Shown piece by piece: positions 34,922-47,329 of a DNA stretch of 64,000 nucleotides. This stretch comes from Rhyzopertha dominica. Taxonomy: Eukaryota; Arthropoda; Insecta; Coleoptera; Bostrichidae. The notes beneath the pieces are model-generated. The model did no database searches. It worked only from the letters and a program-made list of their open reading frames with translations, and had not been told where the DNA came from. Every line of letters starts with the position of its first letter. Within the stretch, counting starts at the first letter, position 1. Location: the NCBI GenBank assembly GCA_025024175.1, contig QCXZ01000064.1, positions 39,577,325 to 39,641,324 of the forward strand, read 5' to 3'. The position numbers were made by a program, and so were the translations under genes.

Positions 34922-36274
34922 ATGTCTCTTAACGAAATAATAGACTCATTGGAAAATTTATATATAAATAACCCTTGCACTGACTCCGAGATAGTAAACT
35001 CTGAGCAGTCTAATTCAGAAATTCATCAGTCGTTAGAAGATTACGTAAATAACATGGCGCAGGCACAATTTAAACCGGAATATTTAAATTGCGTACCCCA
35101 ATTTGACGGCAATCCAAATGAATTAAATCGATACCTTTCGATATGTGAATCTTTAATTTTATCATTTTATGATGCAAATAATCCGAATAGCTTTCACAAT
35201 GTTTATTTGTTGAACTCTTTAATATCTAAATTATCTGGCAACGCAAGGCTAGTAATAAATATTCAAATGTAAATAACTGGAACGAGTTAAAAGCAACACT
35301 GACAAGAAATTTTGCGGATCAACGTGATGAGACTTGTCTAAATCGAGACTTAGTTATGATGAGGCAAATGCCTCAAGAAAGGCCCCAACAGTTCTATGAT
35401 CGCTGCTTGAATATATTAAATTTGCTTTGTAGTTATGTAGACTTACACGAGGCAACAGCTGAATCCAAATTGGTAAAGAAAAATCTGTTATAATAACTTA
35501 GCATTAAGGACATTTTTATCGGGACTTAGAGAACCCCTAGGTACGACAATTCGATGTATGAAACCAACTGATCTTGCCGGCAGCCGCTTCAGTTCGTTAT
35601 GCAAGAAGATAACGTCCATTATTTTTCAAATTCAACCAATAAGCCTTTTATGAGACCCAACCAACCTCAAACCCGTTTGTCAATGCCCCAGCAGAAGCTG
35701 ACAAACCCGAATTTTATGACTGTAAATACGAATGTCAACCCGTTTTAAAATTTTTAATAACCACACACCAAACAATATCTTTAGAGCCCAAAATACACAT
35801 CAAATTATTTCCGTCACAACCTATACCAATTCAGCCAAAAGCTAATCAGCCACCTCAGCGATTCTTTACGAATTCGCAAGTATTCAGGAACCCTCAACAA
35901 AACAAAAATGTTTTTAAACCAAACAGTAACGTCACAAATATGCCTAAGCCAACACCTATGAGTATTTCTACTCGAAGCAGTAGCAATCGTTTTCAACAAC
36001 GACCGTTTCAACACCAACCCTTTCAACAACAACAACCACAAAGAAATTTTGTTTTCGAGGAACTCTTTAATACGGAGGTAGATCCGGAAACAACACAACA
36101 GTACTACGAACAAAGTGCGCTAGATGAAAATGACTATGAAAATTTTAGCGGTAATCCAAATTTTGACCAAAATAATGAACACTATGAAGAATTTGAATAT
36201 ACTGACCCAGGCAAATCAGGACGTGTATACCGAAAAATTTTCAGGAAGCCAGTACGTCAAACAATCCAACATAG
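34922..36274 (+). pseudogene. gag: Gag, copy 2, broken
   Basis: Same gene as 27114-28463. The frame breaks after 117 codons at a lost A (near 35265), and further one-base gains and losses follow (near 35488, 35580, 35745 and 35805). The later Gln/Pro-rich and acidic parts reappear in another frame from 35940. Confidence 0.85.
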
Positions 36275-39200
36275 ACCCCCAAATTATTTCAGTTAATACC
36301 GTTGACCCAGTCGTTTACCATACATTGTATTTCCAGAACCACAACCTCAAAATTCTAATAGACTCTGGTTCAACTAAAACATTTATTGACCCGACGTAGC
36401 TAATAAATTCTTTCAGAATTTTATTAGAGACGATCCTTTTTAGTCTCAACTGTCTTTCAAAAATCAGCACATAAATACAGTGCACAAATCCCTGCTTCAA
36501 AAATATTTAGATTACCTGAACCAAAAGCACTTAAATTCTTTTTGTTTAAATTCCATAATGTTTTCGATGGTTTAATAGGTATTGATAATTTATTACTTTA
36601 AAAGCTAACCTCGATTTCAATAAAGGTTATTTAGTTACACCCTATACGCAAATAAAATTACTTTATCATAAATCCGGCAATGAAATACATTTGATAAAAA
36701 GTTCATCCACGGTCAGAGCAAATCATAAAAGTTCAGACGTCTATACAAAACGGTGAAATAATTATTCCCCATCAAAAGATAAATAATTGTGAAATACCCC
36801 AGTGTCTCACTATAGCAAAAAACGGACAAGCTTTAACTACCATACTAAACAACACCACGAAACACAGTGACTTTGGACTTTTCTCAGCCAATTGCAGTCG
36901 AAAAATTTGACAGACAAGAAATTCAAGAAATTAATTTAAACAACTATTGATGACACCCAAAAATCCACATTAGACCTATCAAAAAATACGCACAGACCAT
37001 CTAAATTTTGAAGAAAAGGACAAAATTATTCAGCTTTGCAAAGAATACTCAGACATATTTTATAACGAAAAATATGCCGTTGACGTTTACTAGCAAAATT
37101 AAACACAAAATTCAGACAACTGACGAAATCCCCGTTTATTCAAAATCATATAGGTACCCATTCATTCACAAAACGGAAGTAGAAAATCAGATTCGGAAAA
37201 TGCTCGACCAAAAAATTATTCGACCTAGTAATTCTCCATGGTCATCCCCTATTTGGGTTGTTCCCAAAAAGGCAGATGCCTCTGGAAAAACAAAAATGGA
37301 GAGTCGTAGTGGACTACCGAAAATTGAACGAAAAAACAATCGACGACCGCTACCCCTTACCAAACATAACCGACTTACTAGACAAATTAGGAAAATGCCA
37401 ATACTTTACCACTCTAGACTTGGCAAGTGGCTTTCATCAAATTGAAATGGATGAAAGTGACATTTCAAAAACGGCTTTCAATGTTGAGAACGGCCATTTC
37501 GAATATCTAAGGATGCCGTTTGGTCTAAAAAACGCGCCCGCTACATTTCAACGTATTATGGATAATATCCTTAGGGGTATCCAAAACGAGAAATGTCTAG
37601 TGTACTTGGACGATATAATAATTTTTTCGACTTCTTTACAAGAACATTTAGAACGGTTAAAATCGGTTTTTCAGCGGCTACGAGAATCAAATTTTAAGAT
37701 CCAGTTAGATAAGTCCGAATTTTTTAAAAAGGGAAGTGGCTTATTTAGGCCATTTAGTCACTCCTGACGGCGTGAAACCGAATCCAGATAAGATAAAAGC
37801 TATAAAAAATTATCCTTTACCTAAGACAACCAAACAAATTAAAGGTTTCCTAGGCCTTTTAGGTTATTACCGACGGTTTATCGATGGATTCGCCAAAGTT
37901 ACAAAGCCTCTCACGAAATGTTTGAAAAAAGGTGCAAAAATAGAGCACAACGAAGAATTTATTTCCTGCTTCGAAAAATGCAAAACCCTTTTAATGAACG
38001 AGCCGATTCTGCAATACCCGGACTTTACTAAAACATTCAACTTAACTACGGATGCGAGTAACGTTGCTATAGGAGCTGTATTATCACAGGGACCTATCGG
38101 AAAGGATCTCCCTGTTGCGTATGCTTCACGTACGTTAAACGATTCGGAACAAAATTATTCAGTAATAGAAAAGGAACTATTAGCCATAGTATGGGCGACA
38201 AAGTACTTTCGTCCATACCTTTTCGGACGCAAATTTAATATTATCACGGACCATAAACCCCTTCAATGGCTTTTCTCATTAAAAGACCCAAATTCAAAAT
38301 TACTCCGATGGCGAATTAAACTAGAAGAGTTCGATTATACCATAATGTATAAAAAAGGCAAACTTAATACTAACGCAGATGCGTTATCTCGCGTAGAAAT
38401 TCACACCAAAGAATTAAATCCTTTAGATTACGAAATCGAAAGCATAATCAAAGATATCTCGAAAAATAAAAAACGGTCCTCTGAACTTGATCAATTATTT
38501 TATGAATTATGTGAACCTCAAAATTCAACACGAAAACTCGAAACTGATAACATGTCTATGATAGCCGAACCTGACCAAACACAAAACATACATGAACTAG
38601 AACAAGACGATGACGACGTCACTATTCACTCAAATGCAGACCAAGACCCAATTGTAGGTATTCCGATAGTTGACTATCCCATAAATTTTGGACAAAACCA
38701 AATTATTATCAGCTCTGTTTTGCACTCTCCTGCAAAACCAAAACTAACAATCTTATTTGAGAAAAAGAAACGCATTAACCTCCAAATATCCGAAAACAAT
38801 TTTGAACAAGACATTATTCAATTTATCAAAGATTATATTTCACCAGATGTCGTTTATCACGTATATTTCGAAAATTTAAATAACAATATCTACGAAAGAT
38901 TTTCGACAGTACTTCAAAAATATTTTAAATGGCCCTCAATTAAGTTCAAAAGATGTACCAATAAATTAATCGATGTAACTGACAAAGACGATGTTCAAAT
39001 AATTGTACAAAACTATCACGAAGGAAAATCTAACCATCGTGGAATAGATGAAACGATGCATAAAATCAAAGAAAGATATTATTGGCCCAATCTTAAAATT
39101 TCAGTTCAGTCATTTATAAACCAATGCGAAATTTGCCAACAAAGCAAATATGAACGTAAACCTGTAAATATCAAATTAAATATTACCCCCACTGCTACAA

Positions 39201-40003
39201 AACCGTTTGAAATTATACATTTGGATACTTTTACCCTGGAACAATCAAAATTCCTAACAGTAATTGACAGTTTCTCAAAGTACGCCCAAGCATACTTCAT
39301 AAGTTCTGCGAACGCGACAGAAATAGCAGACAATTTAATTAATTTCTTTTCACACCACGGTATTCCGAAGCAAATAGTTGTAGATAATGGAACCGAATTT
39401 AAAAACTCTGTCATTTCAGAATTACTTAGACTCCACAAAATTAATGTTCACTTTTGCTCACCAAACCATCCTCAATCTAATGGCGTTATCGAAAGATTCC
39501 ATTCCACTATAATAGAACACATCCGGCTACTCAATACTCGAGGATTTCTAAAAACACCTATAAAAAATAAAATGACGTACGCAATCCTTGCATATAACCA
39601 TTCAGTCCATTCGGTAACAAAATTAAAACCCATCGATGTAGTTAGCGGACACATAAGTAGCAACGACCCATTTAACATAGAAATAGACCAAATTTTGCTT
39701 AATGACTACGTTAACGACCACAGAGAGAGATCTAAATTGTTGTATTCAAAAATAAATTCCGATATACTACAAAACAAAGAAAATGTAATTGAAAAGGAAA
39801 ACAAAAACCGTGACGATCCCGAAATTTTCAAAGTACCACAAACCATTTATGTTAAAAAGCACATTCGGCAAAAGAATGCTAATAAATTCACGAAACCGAC
39901 AAAAATTAAGAAAGTAAATTATGAAATGAAAACAGTATCAACAGACGCTCAGGAAAAAATTCATATGAGTAATTTAAAACGCCCATTAAAAGTACCGAAG
40001 TAA
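36240..40003 (+). pseudogene. pol: Pol, copy 2, broken early, intact from late RT on
   Basis: Protease and early RT are split by one-base indels (for example near 36310, 36395, 36600, 36700 and 37290). From 37736 to the stop at 40003 the frame is open. It covers the end of RT, RNase H ([25 protein letters not shown]), the integrase HHCC finger (H..H..C..CQQ, about 39015-39140) and the DD35E core. The core residues are Asp at 39224, Asp at 39383 and Glu at 39491. A basic C-terminal tail follows. As assembled it is broken, but the defects look technical. Confidence 0.85.
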
Positions 40004-40020
40004 AACGTAAAATCTTATTT

Positions 40021-40023
40021 CAG
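40021..40023 (+). other. Env splice acceptor, copy 2
   Basis: AATCTTATTTCAG ends at 40023, 20 bases after the pol stop. The env frame begins at 40024 in the phase left by the leader donor. Confidence 0.7.
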
Positions 40024-41701
40024 ATTTTTGGCCTCTCTTGGACTTGGACAAGAAAAAATTACACTACGAAATTTAGAAAACAATCCTGGTATGATCCCCT
40101 TAAAATTAGGAACTGCAAAAGTTGAAGAATACACCCATACACTAATTCATTTTTACGATTTAAATCCTATTATTGTTGAAATAAATAAATTACAGCTACA
40201 AACTAGAGCACTAAGAGAATCGCTTGACAGAAACAATGAATATGCATTCGATACTGCAAATTACCTGAAAATTCTAAATTTTACCGAAGAAAAAGTAACT
40301 CAAAAATTAACTGATATACTACCATACCCTCAAAGAGTTAAACGAGGTTTAATTAACGGTTTAGGTTCAATATTCAAAGTAATTAGTGGGAATTTAGACG
40401 CATCTGATGGAGAACGTTACGATAAAATCATCAATGAACTGCAGGCAAATCAAATAAAACTAAGTTCGAGCTTAAAATCACAAAATTCCTTGTCAATTGC
40501 ACTAATAAACAAATTCAATTCAACAGTTCGACAAATAAGCCAAAATGAAAGATATTTAGAATCGAAATTAAATCAGGTAGCTTTAATTGTTCAAAAACAG
40601 TCAATTCGAGAACATTCGATTTTCATAAAAGATTTAATGATCCAAATTATTAACCTATACGAAATTATAAATTCCGTTCTACAAGATATAGAAAATTCCA
40701 TATCATTTGCAAAGCTTCAAGTTATGCATCCTAGCATAATGAAAAGTACCGAATTGTTCGAAGAATTACAAAACATCGGGAAATCACTGCACAAAGGGCA
40801 ACTGCCGATCGAGATTACTTTGGAAAATACCATTTTACTTCAAAATCTCATCAAAATTGATAGCTATATATCTAACAATAAAATCACTTACGTATTACAT
40901 GTTCCTATAACATATCAACAAGAATTCAAATATTACCATTTATATTCCATACCGGTTTTATCAAAGAGTCAGTACAAGGCAATCATTCCAAAAAACAAAT
41001 TTTTGATTAAAACCGAATTGTACTTTGCATTTATGGGTGAACCCTGTACGCAAATTTCTCATCGACTACACCTCTGTCAAAAAATGGATCTGCAAGGAAT
41101 TAGGGATCATTGTCCTTGTGAAATTCATCTCTTGGACGGGAGAAACACATCCTGCGAAACGGCATCGATCACCATGGCCAAAGCCCTAATAAACCGATTG
41201 GAAGGAACAGACCAATGGATTGGAGTATTCCCATTCCAACAAAATTGTAAATTAAAGTGCCCACATCAAGAAGAAGTAATCAAGATCGCGACTGGTACAT
41301 ACCTCATCGAAATTCCAGTGGGTTGCCAAATATCAACTACCGGAGAAACAATCACCAATAGAAAGTCATTCACCCAAGCCCAGCCGATATTGTTCCCGAA
41401 TTTGGAAGAATCTGAAAGCAAAATCCCAAAGATGAACTTCAGCCTGCATCTCCAGGAAATTCCGTTAGACGAACTCCAATCGATCAAGACACAAATATTA
41501 GAAGACCATCCAGATGTATCGTTTGAAACACTTTCATATATTCCCAGCATTTGGACATTGCTAATTTATGCATTGCTACTTTCAGCTTTATGCTACATGG
41601 CCTACAGGACAATCCCGAAAAAATGGTGGTCCACAACAAACGAAGACCAACACGGGGTAGAATTGTCAGAAGTTCAACTACCTCGCCAACAACCTCGGTA
41701 G
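40024..41701 (+). CDS. env: Env (baculovirus F-like), main exon, intact
   Basis: 558 codons are open from the acceptor to a TAG at 41699-41701, with no useful in-frame ATG at the start. The first codon must therefore come from the spliced leader. The leader plus the first residues form a basic-then-hydrophobic segment typical of signal peptides. A furin-type RVKR site (40334-40345) is followed by a Gly-rich fusion-peptide-like stretch, then a heptad-like region and a Cys-rich ectodomain. A single transmembrane helix (about 41552-41605) and a short tail follow. This is the layout of insect errantivirus Env/baculovirus F proteins, which mediate membrane fusion. The copy at 32201-33878 is broken. 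Confidence 0.85.
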
Positions 41702-41711
41702 TCGAATCTTC

Positions 41712-41720
41712 GGCGGGAGG
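41712..41720 (+). promoter_or_regulatory. Polypurine tract, copy 2
   Basis: GGCGGGAGG immediately before the 3' LTR. Confidence 0.7.
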
Positions 41721-41940
41721 AATTACATCATGCACCGTCCGAGATTCCCAAGAGAAAATGCTGCGTCGGCAGCTACAGGACACCGCCGCCGCGATAGTTC
41801 ACTTGGGTTCAGGAGAACAAGAAAATGTCAATTAGATTGTAGCATTCATACTGTTAAGTTGTAGGAGTAGAACATTAGTTGTAATTTCAAGTAAGAAATA
41901 AATTTTTAAAAAGAGACTTCGGCGTCGTAAACAGTTAATT
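41721..41940 (+). repeat. 3' LTR, copy 2 (220 bp)
   Basis: Complete LTR with AATAAA at 41897-41902. It differs by one base from the LTR at 26596-26815. Confidence 0.93.
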
Positions 41941-42208
41941 CATGCAACGCGGGCGGCGTTGACTTCTGCCGCTAAGCTACAATAAGCACTGCGATAGTAC
42001 AGAAGGTTGCAGATCAAGTTACAGTCACGAAATTGATAGTTTTATAGAGATTTCCCAACAATTTAGGTTCTATTTTTCTGTCAAAGGTAAGAAATTGCAA
42101 TAATTATTGGTATAGTAGGCTTGTGGTAATCTCTACAGTCTACACTGTGGAAGCTTTATATAGTGCAGCTAACGTTACTACCACTTAATTTGTGAATCTT
42201 ACTATTGC
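41941..42208 (+). repeat. 3' flank, second copy
   Basis: Clean version of 34119-34384. It continues through ATTGCGGGGGGCTA (42204-42217) into unique DNA. That 14-base word matches the repeat junctions of the 1-4284 arrays. Confidence 0.92.
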
Positions 42209-42219
42209 GGGGGGCTAAA

Positions 42220-44995
42220 AACATCTTTCAGTCCATCATAGTACAATTGGGTATTTCAGTGAAGTAAAAATTACGGAATTCAATATAGTTTTGTTACTAA
42301 TTGTAACATATGCAAATAATTGCATATTTTGTATTTAAGTACGTGAATATTCAAATCAAAGTTAAACTGTTTTAAAACGCCCTCCAAAGGAGGTGACGAC
42401 TTAACTGAAAACGGAAGTACGCAACTTAACAACAGTGTTACTTTGCATTCCTTTGTGTCTGTGTCTGTCAAATCACAGTCGGACGTCAGACAAGCTGATT
42501 GTAAACACACCTGGTTTTCTAAACGTTATCATCTTTGCCGATGTTGGATTTGTTGTGTTTGTGTTTGATGATGCCTAATTAACGCAAGAACAACGAACGA
42601 TAAACAAGAAAAAACAAACACAACACATAAAAAACACGTTTACAGATGATTCAGCTCAGCTGTCACTGTACTTTCAGAGGCCAGCTATACACGATGTTGC
42701 TACTTACTCCGATTGTTGCTTATCCCTCTCTTTTCAACACGGTACAACCTGATTGTTCACTTATGTCGTCACAGCGAATTCCTTAATTTATATTAATTAA
42801 TAAGTCACGTTCTAGGGAATATTGAAAGAAATTTAAAAAACACGCAGTATCATTTCAATTGGATCGTTCAGAATGTATAATAAAAAAAAAAACGCTGAAA
42901 TACCCAATTATACAGGTTTACTGCAGCTACATCCTCACAAATACGATACATAACCTGAAAGTTATACGAAACCGTGACACCCCACAGCTCCGAAATGTGA
43001 GCTTTCTGTCCCACAAAACACTACAGAATATGTTGAACATACACACTCCCACGCGTTTTCGTATATTAAATTATACAAAATAATTCAAATTCAATAGACG
43101 AGAAGTATACGTCAAAGCAATAGTTGTGTTCACTTTCCTGCGGCAAATTTATTTAATCAATAATATAAGCATAATTAACGTAATTTGTGTAATATGGTCC
43201 CAAACTGTTTACGTGAAGTTCTTCAAACAGCGTAAAATTACTACATTAATTGGAGACTAGAACCCCGGTTAATTTTAAGAAACTGATAGCAAGCGTTTTT
43301 ATTAGAAACCGAAACTCGTAAGTTCGTAAAATAATATTCCGTTGAGATTAATAAGTCTGTGCATTTTTCCGATATAACTGAATAACCGTCATCTTTAGCA
43401 ACATTTATGCCTTTATTTGAAGCAGTTTTCATCATTTTCAATTTTATGTGTTTTAGGCTGATTTCGGTGTGTGGCTTTTCTGTAAATTTGCTTAGATGAA
43501 GTCTCCTACTGACAAAGGGACAGCCAAATTTCAAAAGAGGTTAAGTACCTGCTTTGTGTGGTATTTACTAGAACTAATCCCGAGTAAATGTACTGGTAAT
43601 CAACCTGCAGTTTCTATGGGCTAAATAAATAAACCCACCGCGTGAAACAAACAAGTCAATGGTTTTCGTCAACAATAGTGTAGGAATAAGTTATCTGTTA
43701 TTGAAAATAACATAATATATAGGCATGTAGAAAAAGTCTTTTAGATCTCTAGAAGGCAGCGTAATATTACCGTTTGTACAAATTTCTAGTACAGTTTTTA
43801 TCCAATAAGCGACCAATGTAATTTCAATGGAACATGGATTGTTATTTACATAAAATCTTCCACGATCCAATTGTATGTCCTTTTGTGTGTTTTCAACGGT
43901 TGTGGAAATATTACCGTTTGCAGCAAATATAAACAGAAATGGGGATTAAGAAAAAGGTTGGAAATTTGAAACGAAAACATTACTTGTGTAAATGGGCAGG
44001 AGCAGAAGCGTTTTAACTGCATTCATCAAAATTAAATTACAAAAGTATTTTGTTACTGGAATGCATTTTGACTTTTACTGAATACAGTGTCTGGCAGCAT
44101 ACACGTCATGCAACCTTATTTTTTTAATAATAGCATAAATGAAATAACCATACTTGCTTTAAAAATGTATTATGGGTTGCATTCGTAATTCCTTCTGACT
44201 TATTATCTCCCGAAATAAATAAAATTACGAAAAATTGTCAGAAATTGCTTTGTGGCATCAACCTCAAAGTTGTAGAAAATAAGATAATTTCTCTTCGAGA
44301 TTTATGTTAATATTTTTTCACTTTGTCATAAAATGCATTATATTAGAGATTACTGAAACACATTAGATTTGTTTCAGTATTTTTCATATACCTGGCAAAT
44401 ATGAGTAAACTAACGATCCAGTCAATCGATTAGGTACATAAAAATTAAACAGGTACTAATATATCCACTTATATCCTAAATTTCTGAAAAAAAAAACAGT
44501 GTGCGTTCGTTTCGGTTGACAATGAACTATTTAATATTAATATATTTTATGTGTTTTTTTAATTCTCGTTTGTACAGATTCGGCACAACGGTAAGTCAAA
44601 ACTGCCGTGAAATTATCGCAATTTAATATTAGAATCACTTACGATTGATGAGTTAAATTGACTGCAGAGTTGATATTCGGTTAATCACAAACTTGTGTTT
44701 ATTTTCGTTTAAGTAACAAAAATTCATCAAAACTGCGGTACGGAAAGAGAGTTCATGCACAGTTGGCACAATTATCTATAGAAATGGTAATGCTTATCAC
44801 TTGAACTTAAGACAGGCAATGCAGCTTTTTCCACTAAAAGATACGAAAAAGAAGTAGGTAACATGGTTCCTTAAACCTAAGAAGCTTTATGGAATTTACC
44901 ACTTATCCTTTAAGTAATGTTGTCTCGGAGCGGTTTTAGATATTTCAGAAAGATTAGATTCCTTTCAAACAAATGAATTAGAGCACTACTGAGAG
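42220..44995. other. AT-rich stretch without recognised gene
   Basis: Frames at 42280-42510 and 43241-43534 (minus) have no known domain. A possible 13-nt microexon lies at 44578-44590. Confidence 0.45.
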
Positions 44996-44999
44996 ACCA

Positions 45000-45340
45000 T
45001 CATAACCTGACACATGTCAAATCTCTTCCAATTCTCAACTCATGAGACGCGGTACAGCTAGCTCCGTTTTATGTTTGTCGCTTTACTCGCGTCAGAGCCG
45101 AGATTATGCGAACTCATCGACCCAACTTGAAAGGTGTAAGCCCTCTTTGATACCGTCTTATGCCCGTTACCTGTACAATTTCTGCTTGAGTTGCAGCCGG
45201 CTGCGATATTAAGTGCAGGCTTACTTTAGCTGATGCAGTCACAAGCTAAAATATTTCTCTCGGTACGAGCACAACTAAAAGAATTTTCTTTGATGTCTCC
45301 AAAATGGGGACCTGGATTCAAATGACATGCTAATGATGCA
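45000..45340. other. GC-richer non-coding island
   Basis: Locally GC-richer and free of credible frames. Includes CATGCTAATGATGCAGATG. It may be regulatory DNA; nothing decisive is seen. Confidence 0.2.
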
Positions 45341-45344
45341 GATG

Positions 45345-46390
45345 TGTATTTAACAGGCAATAAGGAATGTATTTTGAACTTTCCTTGAAGTAAACTACAG
45401 CTGTAAGCTGTAGCTGGGCCATGAATAGGAATAAATTTAACCTCATTAGTTCATTGCAGGCTTATAGCGCTGCATACCGCAGTTTTGATGTTTGGGTTTA
45501 GCGCAGATTACAGACTTCACTGCTCGTTTTGGAGATCATAGCGATTGAAAATAGCATATTTTCGTGCGTAAAAAGGCCATTAGTTATATTCTTTATGTAT
45601 GTTTTAATCATACATGAACTTTGACAAACTCTTACGGGATTCTTCTTACGGTGTGTGTTGGNNTGTATGAACTCCCTCTAATTTGATCATTTTGTTTAGG
45701 GAGATGTGATATTCGATATTTTGCACAGGTTTAATAGCATGCGACACCATATGACTGTTTTAGCGGGTATATATTCGATGGTATTACATTTTCTGATCGC
45801 AGTGGACGATAAGCATGTGGCAGAGATGTTGTTTATACTAATTAAATGTTTTTTTTTTGTTTCATGCGCTTTAAAATATTGTACACGACATAACACACTA
45901 AATGCTTACACATTTATATTTCTTTAGTGAGAATGGACTAACTATTTATTTTGATTGTGTACTTAAGTAAAGGTTTATGGTTTTGTATAATAGTTACTTG
46001 TAGAAAGACGCGGGGTTATTGCTTCGAAGTGTATTATATTATAATCAAAGCTAAAGGTTTCCTGTTTCATTTGACAGTAGCATTATTAATTCTATTTCAC
46101 TTATATTTAATAAACAGTGTGAATCCTAAGCATCCTACTCCCTCAAGTTAACCTTTGAAAGTGGAAGGTGTCACAAATTGGCGTAAGGTCATTGAAAAAC
46201 GACTTTCTTCTACAAGTGATTTTTTTCTCGAAATTCAAGGTGACGTCACAGTTTCTGCCAAGAGAAGTCATGTTGCATCTCGTTTGAAAGTCACTTCTAT
46301 TATCTCCAGAGTAGATTCACTCTGAAAAATGACTTTGTTGTCTCTAATAGGGTCTTAGTTACTACAACAAAAAATCTCATTGCATTTGGA
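45345..46390. other. AT-rich stretch without recognised gene
   Basis: Two open frames (45706-45927 and 45951-46151) are hydrophobic and unrecognised. A CRE-type TGACGTCA lies near 46241. Confidence 0.4.
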
Positions 46391-46434
46391 CACAACTAAA
46401 ATATTTGTTAGCGTAACAATTTGTTTTAGTTGTG
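46391..46434. repeat. Hairpin, 20-bp arms
   Basis: ACAACTAAAA...TTTTAGTTGT arms (46391-46410, 46414-46434) with a three-base loop. First of a series of hairpins. Confidence 0.7.
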
Positions 46435-46527
46435 GACGGTCTCAGTATCCCCAACAAAATACCTGTCACGGTTACAAATACTAATTATTTCGGGTAACTT
46501 CTGCATTTTCTTATTGCTTGTATAGAT

Positions 46528-46556
46528 GACTAGTTACCAGGAGTGATAAACTAGTC
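46528..46556. repeat. Hairpin GACTAGTT/AACTAGTC
   Basis: Perfect 8-bp arms with a 13-base loop. Related CTAGT words recur nearby (46574-46590, 46646-46653). Confidence 0.6.
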
Positions 46557-46660
46557 GTGGTTGCAAATGATGCTCTTACGACAACTAGTTTTTGTTGTTT
46601 GTGGCAAAGTAGGCAAAATGTTGTAGTAAGTAGCAATATTTTTGTACTAACTAGCGTTTG

Positions 46661-46730
46661 ATAATAATAATAATAATAAAAATAATAATAAAAGTAATAA
46701 TAATAGTGATAATAATAATACTAATAAAAT
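46661..46730 (+). repeat. (TAA)n microsatellite
   Basis: Interrupted ATA/TAA trinucleotide run directly before the large palindrome. Confidence 0.95.
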
Positions 46731-46749
46731 ATAATAACTTATAACTGCC

Positions 46750-47045
46750 TTTATCTCTTATTTTCATTTATAAGGTCTAGAGCTAGTGTTTCATATCTGA
46801 CCATTTTGTACACTTATGTCTATATACATTATGTAACAAACAATAAAAATGGCATATACTTTATTATTATTATTGTTGTTATTGTTAACCTTGCGTACCT
46901 TTTAATGGGAGTACACAATAATAGCAATAACAAGAATAAAGTGTGTGCTATTTTTATTGTTTGTTGACATATATAGACATAAGTATACAAAACGGTCCGT
47001 TACGAAACCCTAGCACCAGACCTATATATAAGAATAAACGATAAA
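46750..47045. mobile_element. ~300-bp palindromic element (MITE-like)
   Basis: The left arm (46750 to ~46893) and right arm (~46908 to 47045) are imperfect inverted copies. They share GGTCT..(A/T)GCTAG, TTTTGTA.ACTTATGTCTATATA, AACAAACAATAAAAAT.GCA and a TTATT-rich inner part. Only about 15 bases form the loop. No coding capacity. It is a decayed MITE or a hairpin-RNA source; target duplications were not resolved. Confidence 0.8.
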
Positions 47046-47072
47046 AACAGTAATAACAGAAAAAATGCATGT

Positions 47073-47176
47073 CTATGCTGTGCTGTCTACACCTCAACCA
47101 ACTGCAGATAGTACTATTTCGCTGTCATTACAGCTCATCAGTGCAGTTTAGGTCTAGTGTAGACAACACGGCATAG
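47073..47176. repeat. Hairpin, ~34-bp arms
   Basis: CTATGCTGTGCTGTCTACAC (47073-47092) pairs with 47157-47176. Pairing resumes at AACTGCA/TGCAGTT (47100-47106, 47142-47148). Confidence 0.75.
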
Positions 47177-47229
47177 AACTGGTTTTGCTTATATACCAAA
47201 GCAATGGTATGATGAAAGTAAGAATTTAG

Positions 47230-47317
47230 GATGGCAATGCCATCTGTCAGCATTACACTGACATGATGACAAAGCCACCTAGCTGCCTAGACGGGAACTA
47301 CTTCCTAAAGGAAGTGA
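47230..47317. repeat. Three short hairpins in a row
   Basis: GATGGCA/TGCCATC (47230-47244), CTGTCAG..CTGACA (about 47244-47262) and ACTTCC/GGAAGT (about 47302-47317) follow one another. Confidence 0.55.
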
Positions 47318-47329
47318 CCTGTAGCCTGA

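Larger units (their letters stand above)
34485..41940 (+). mobile_element. Errantivirus-type LTR retrotransposon, copy 2 as assembled
   Basis: Starts inside the 5' LTR at the gap edge and ends in a complete 3' LTR followed by CATG (41941-41944). Scattered one-base indels break gag and early pol up to about 37727. From 37736 to the end the sequence is clean, including late pol and env. This complements copy 1, which is clean only at its 5' end. Confidence 0.92.
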
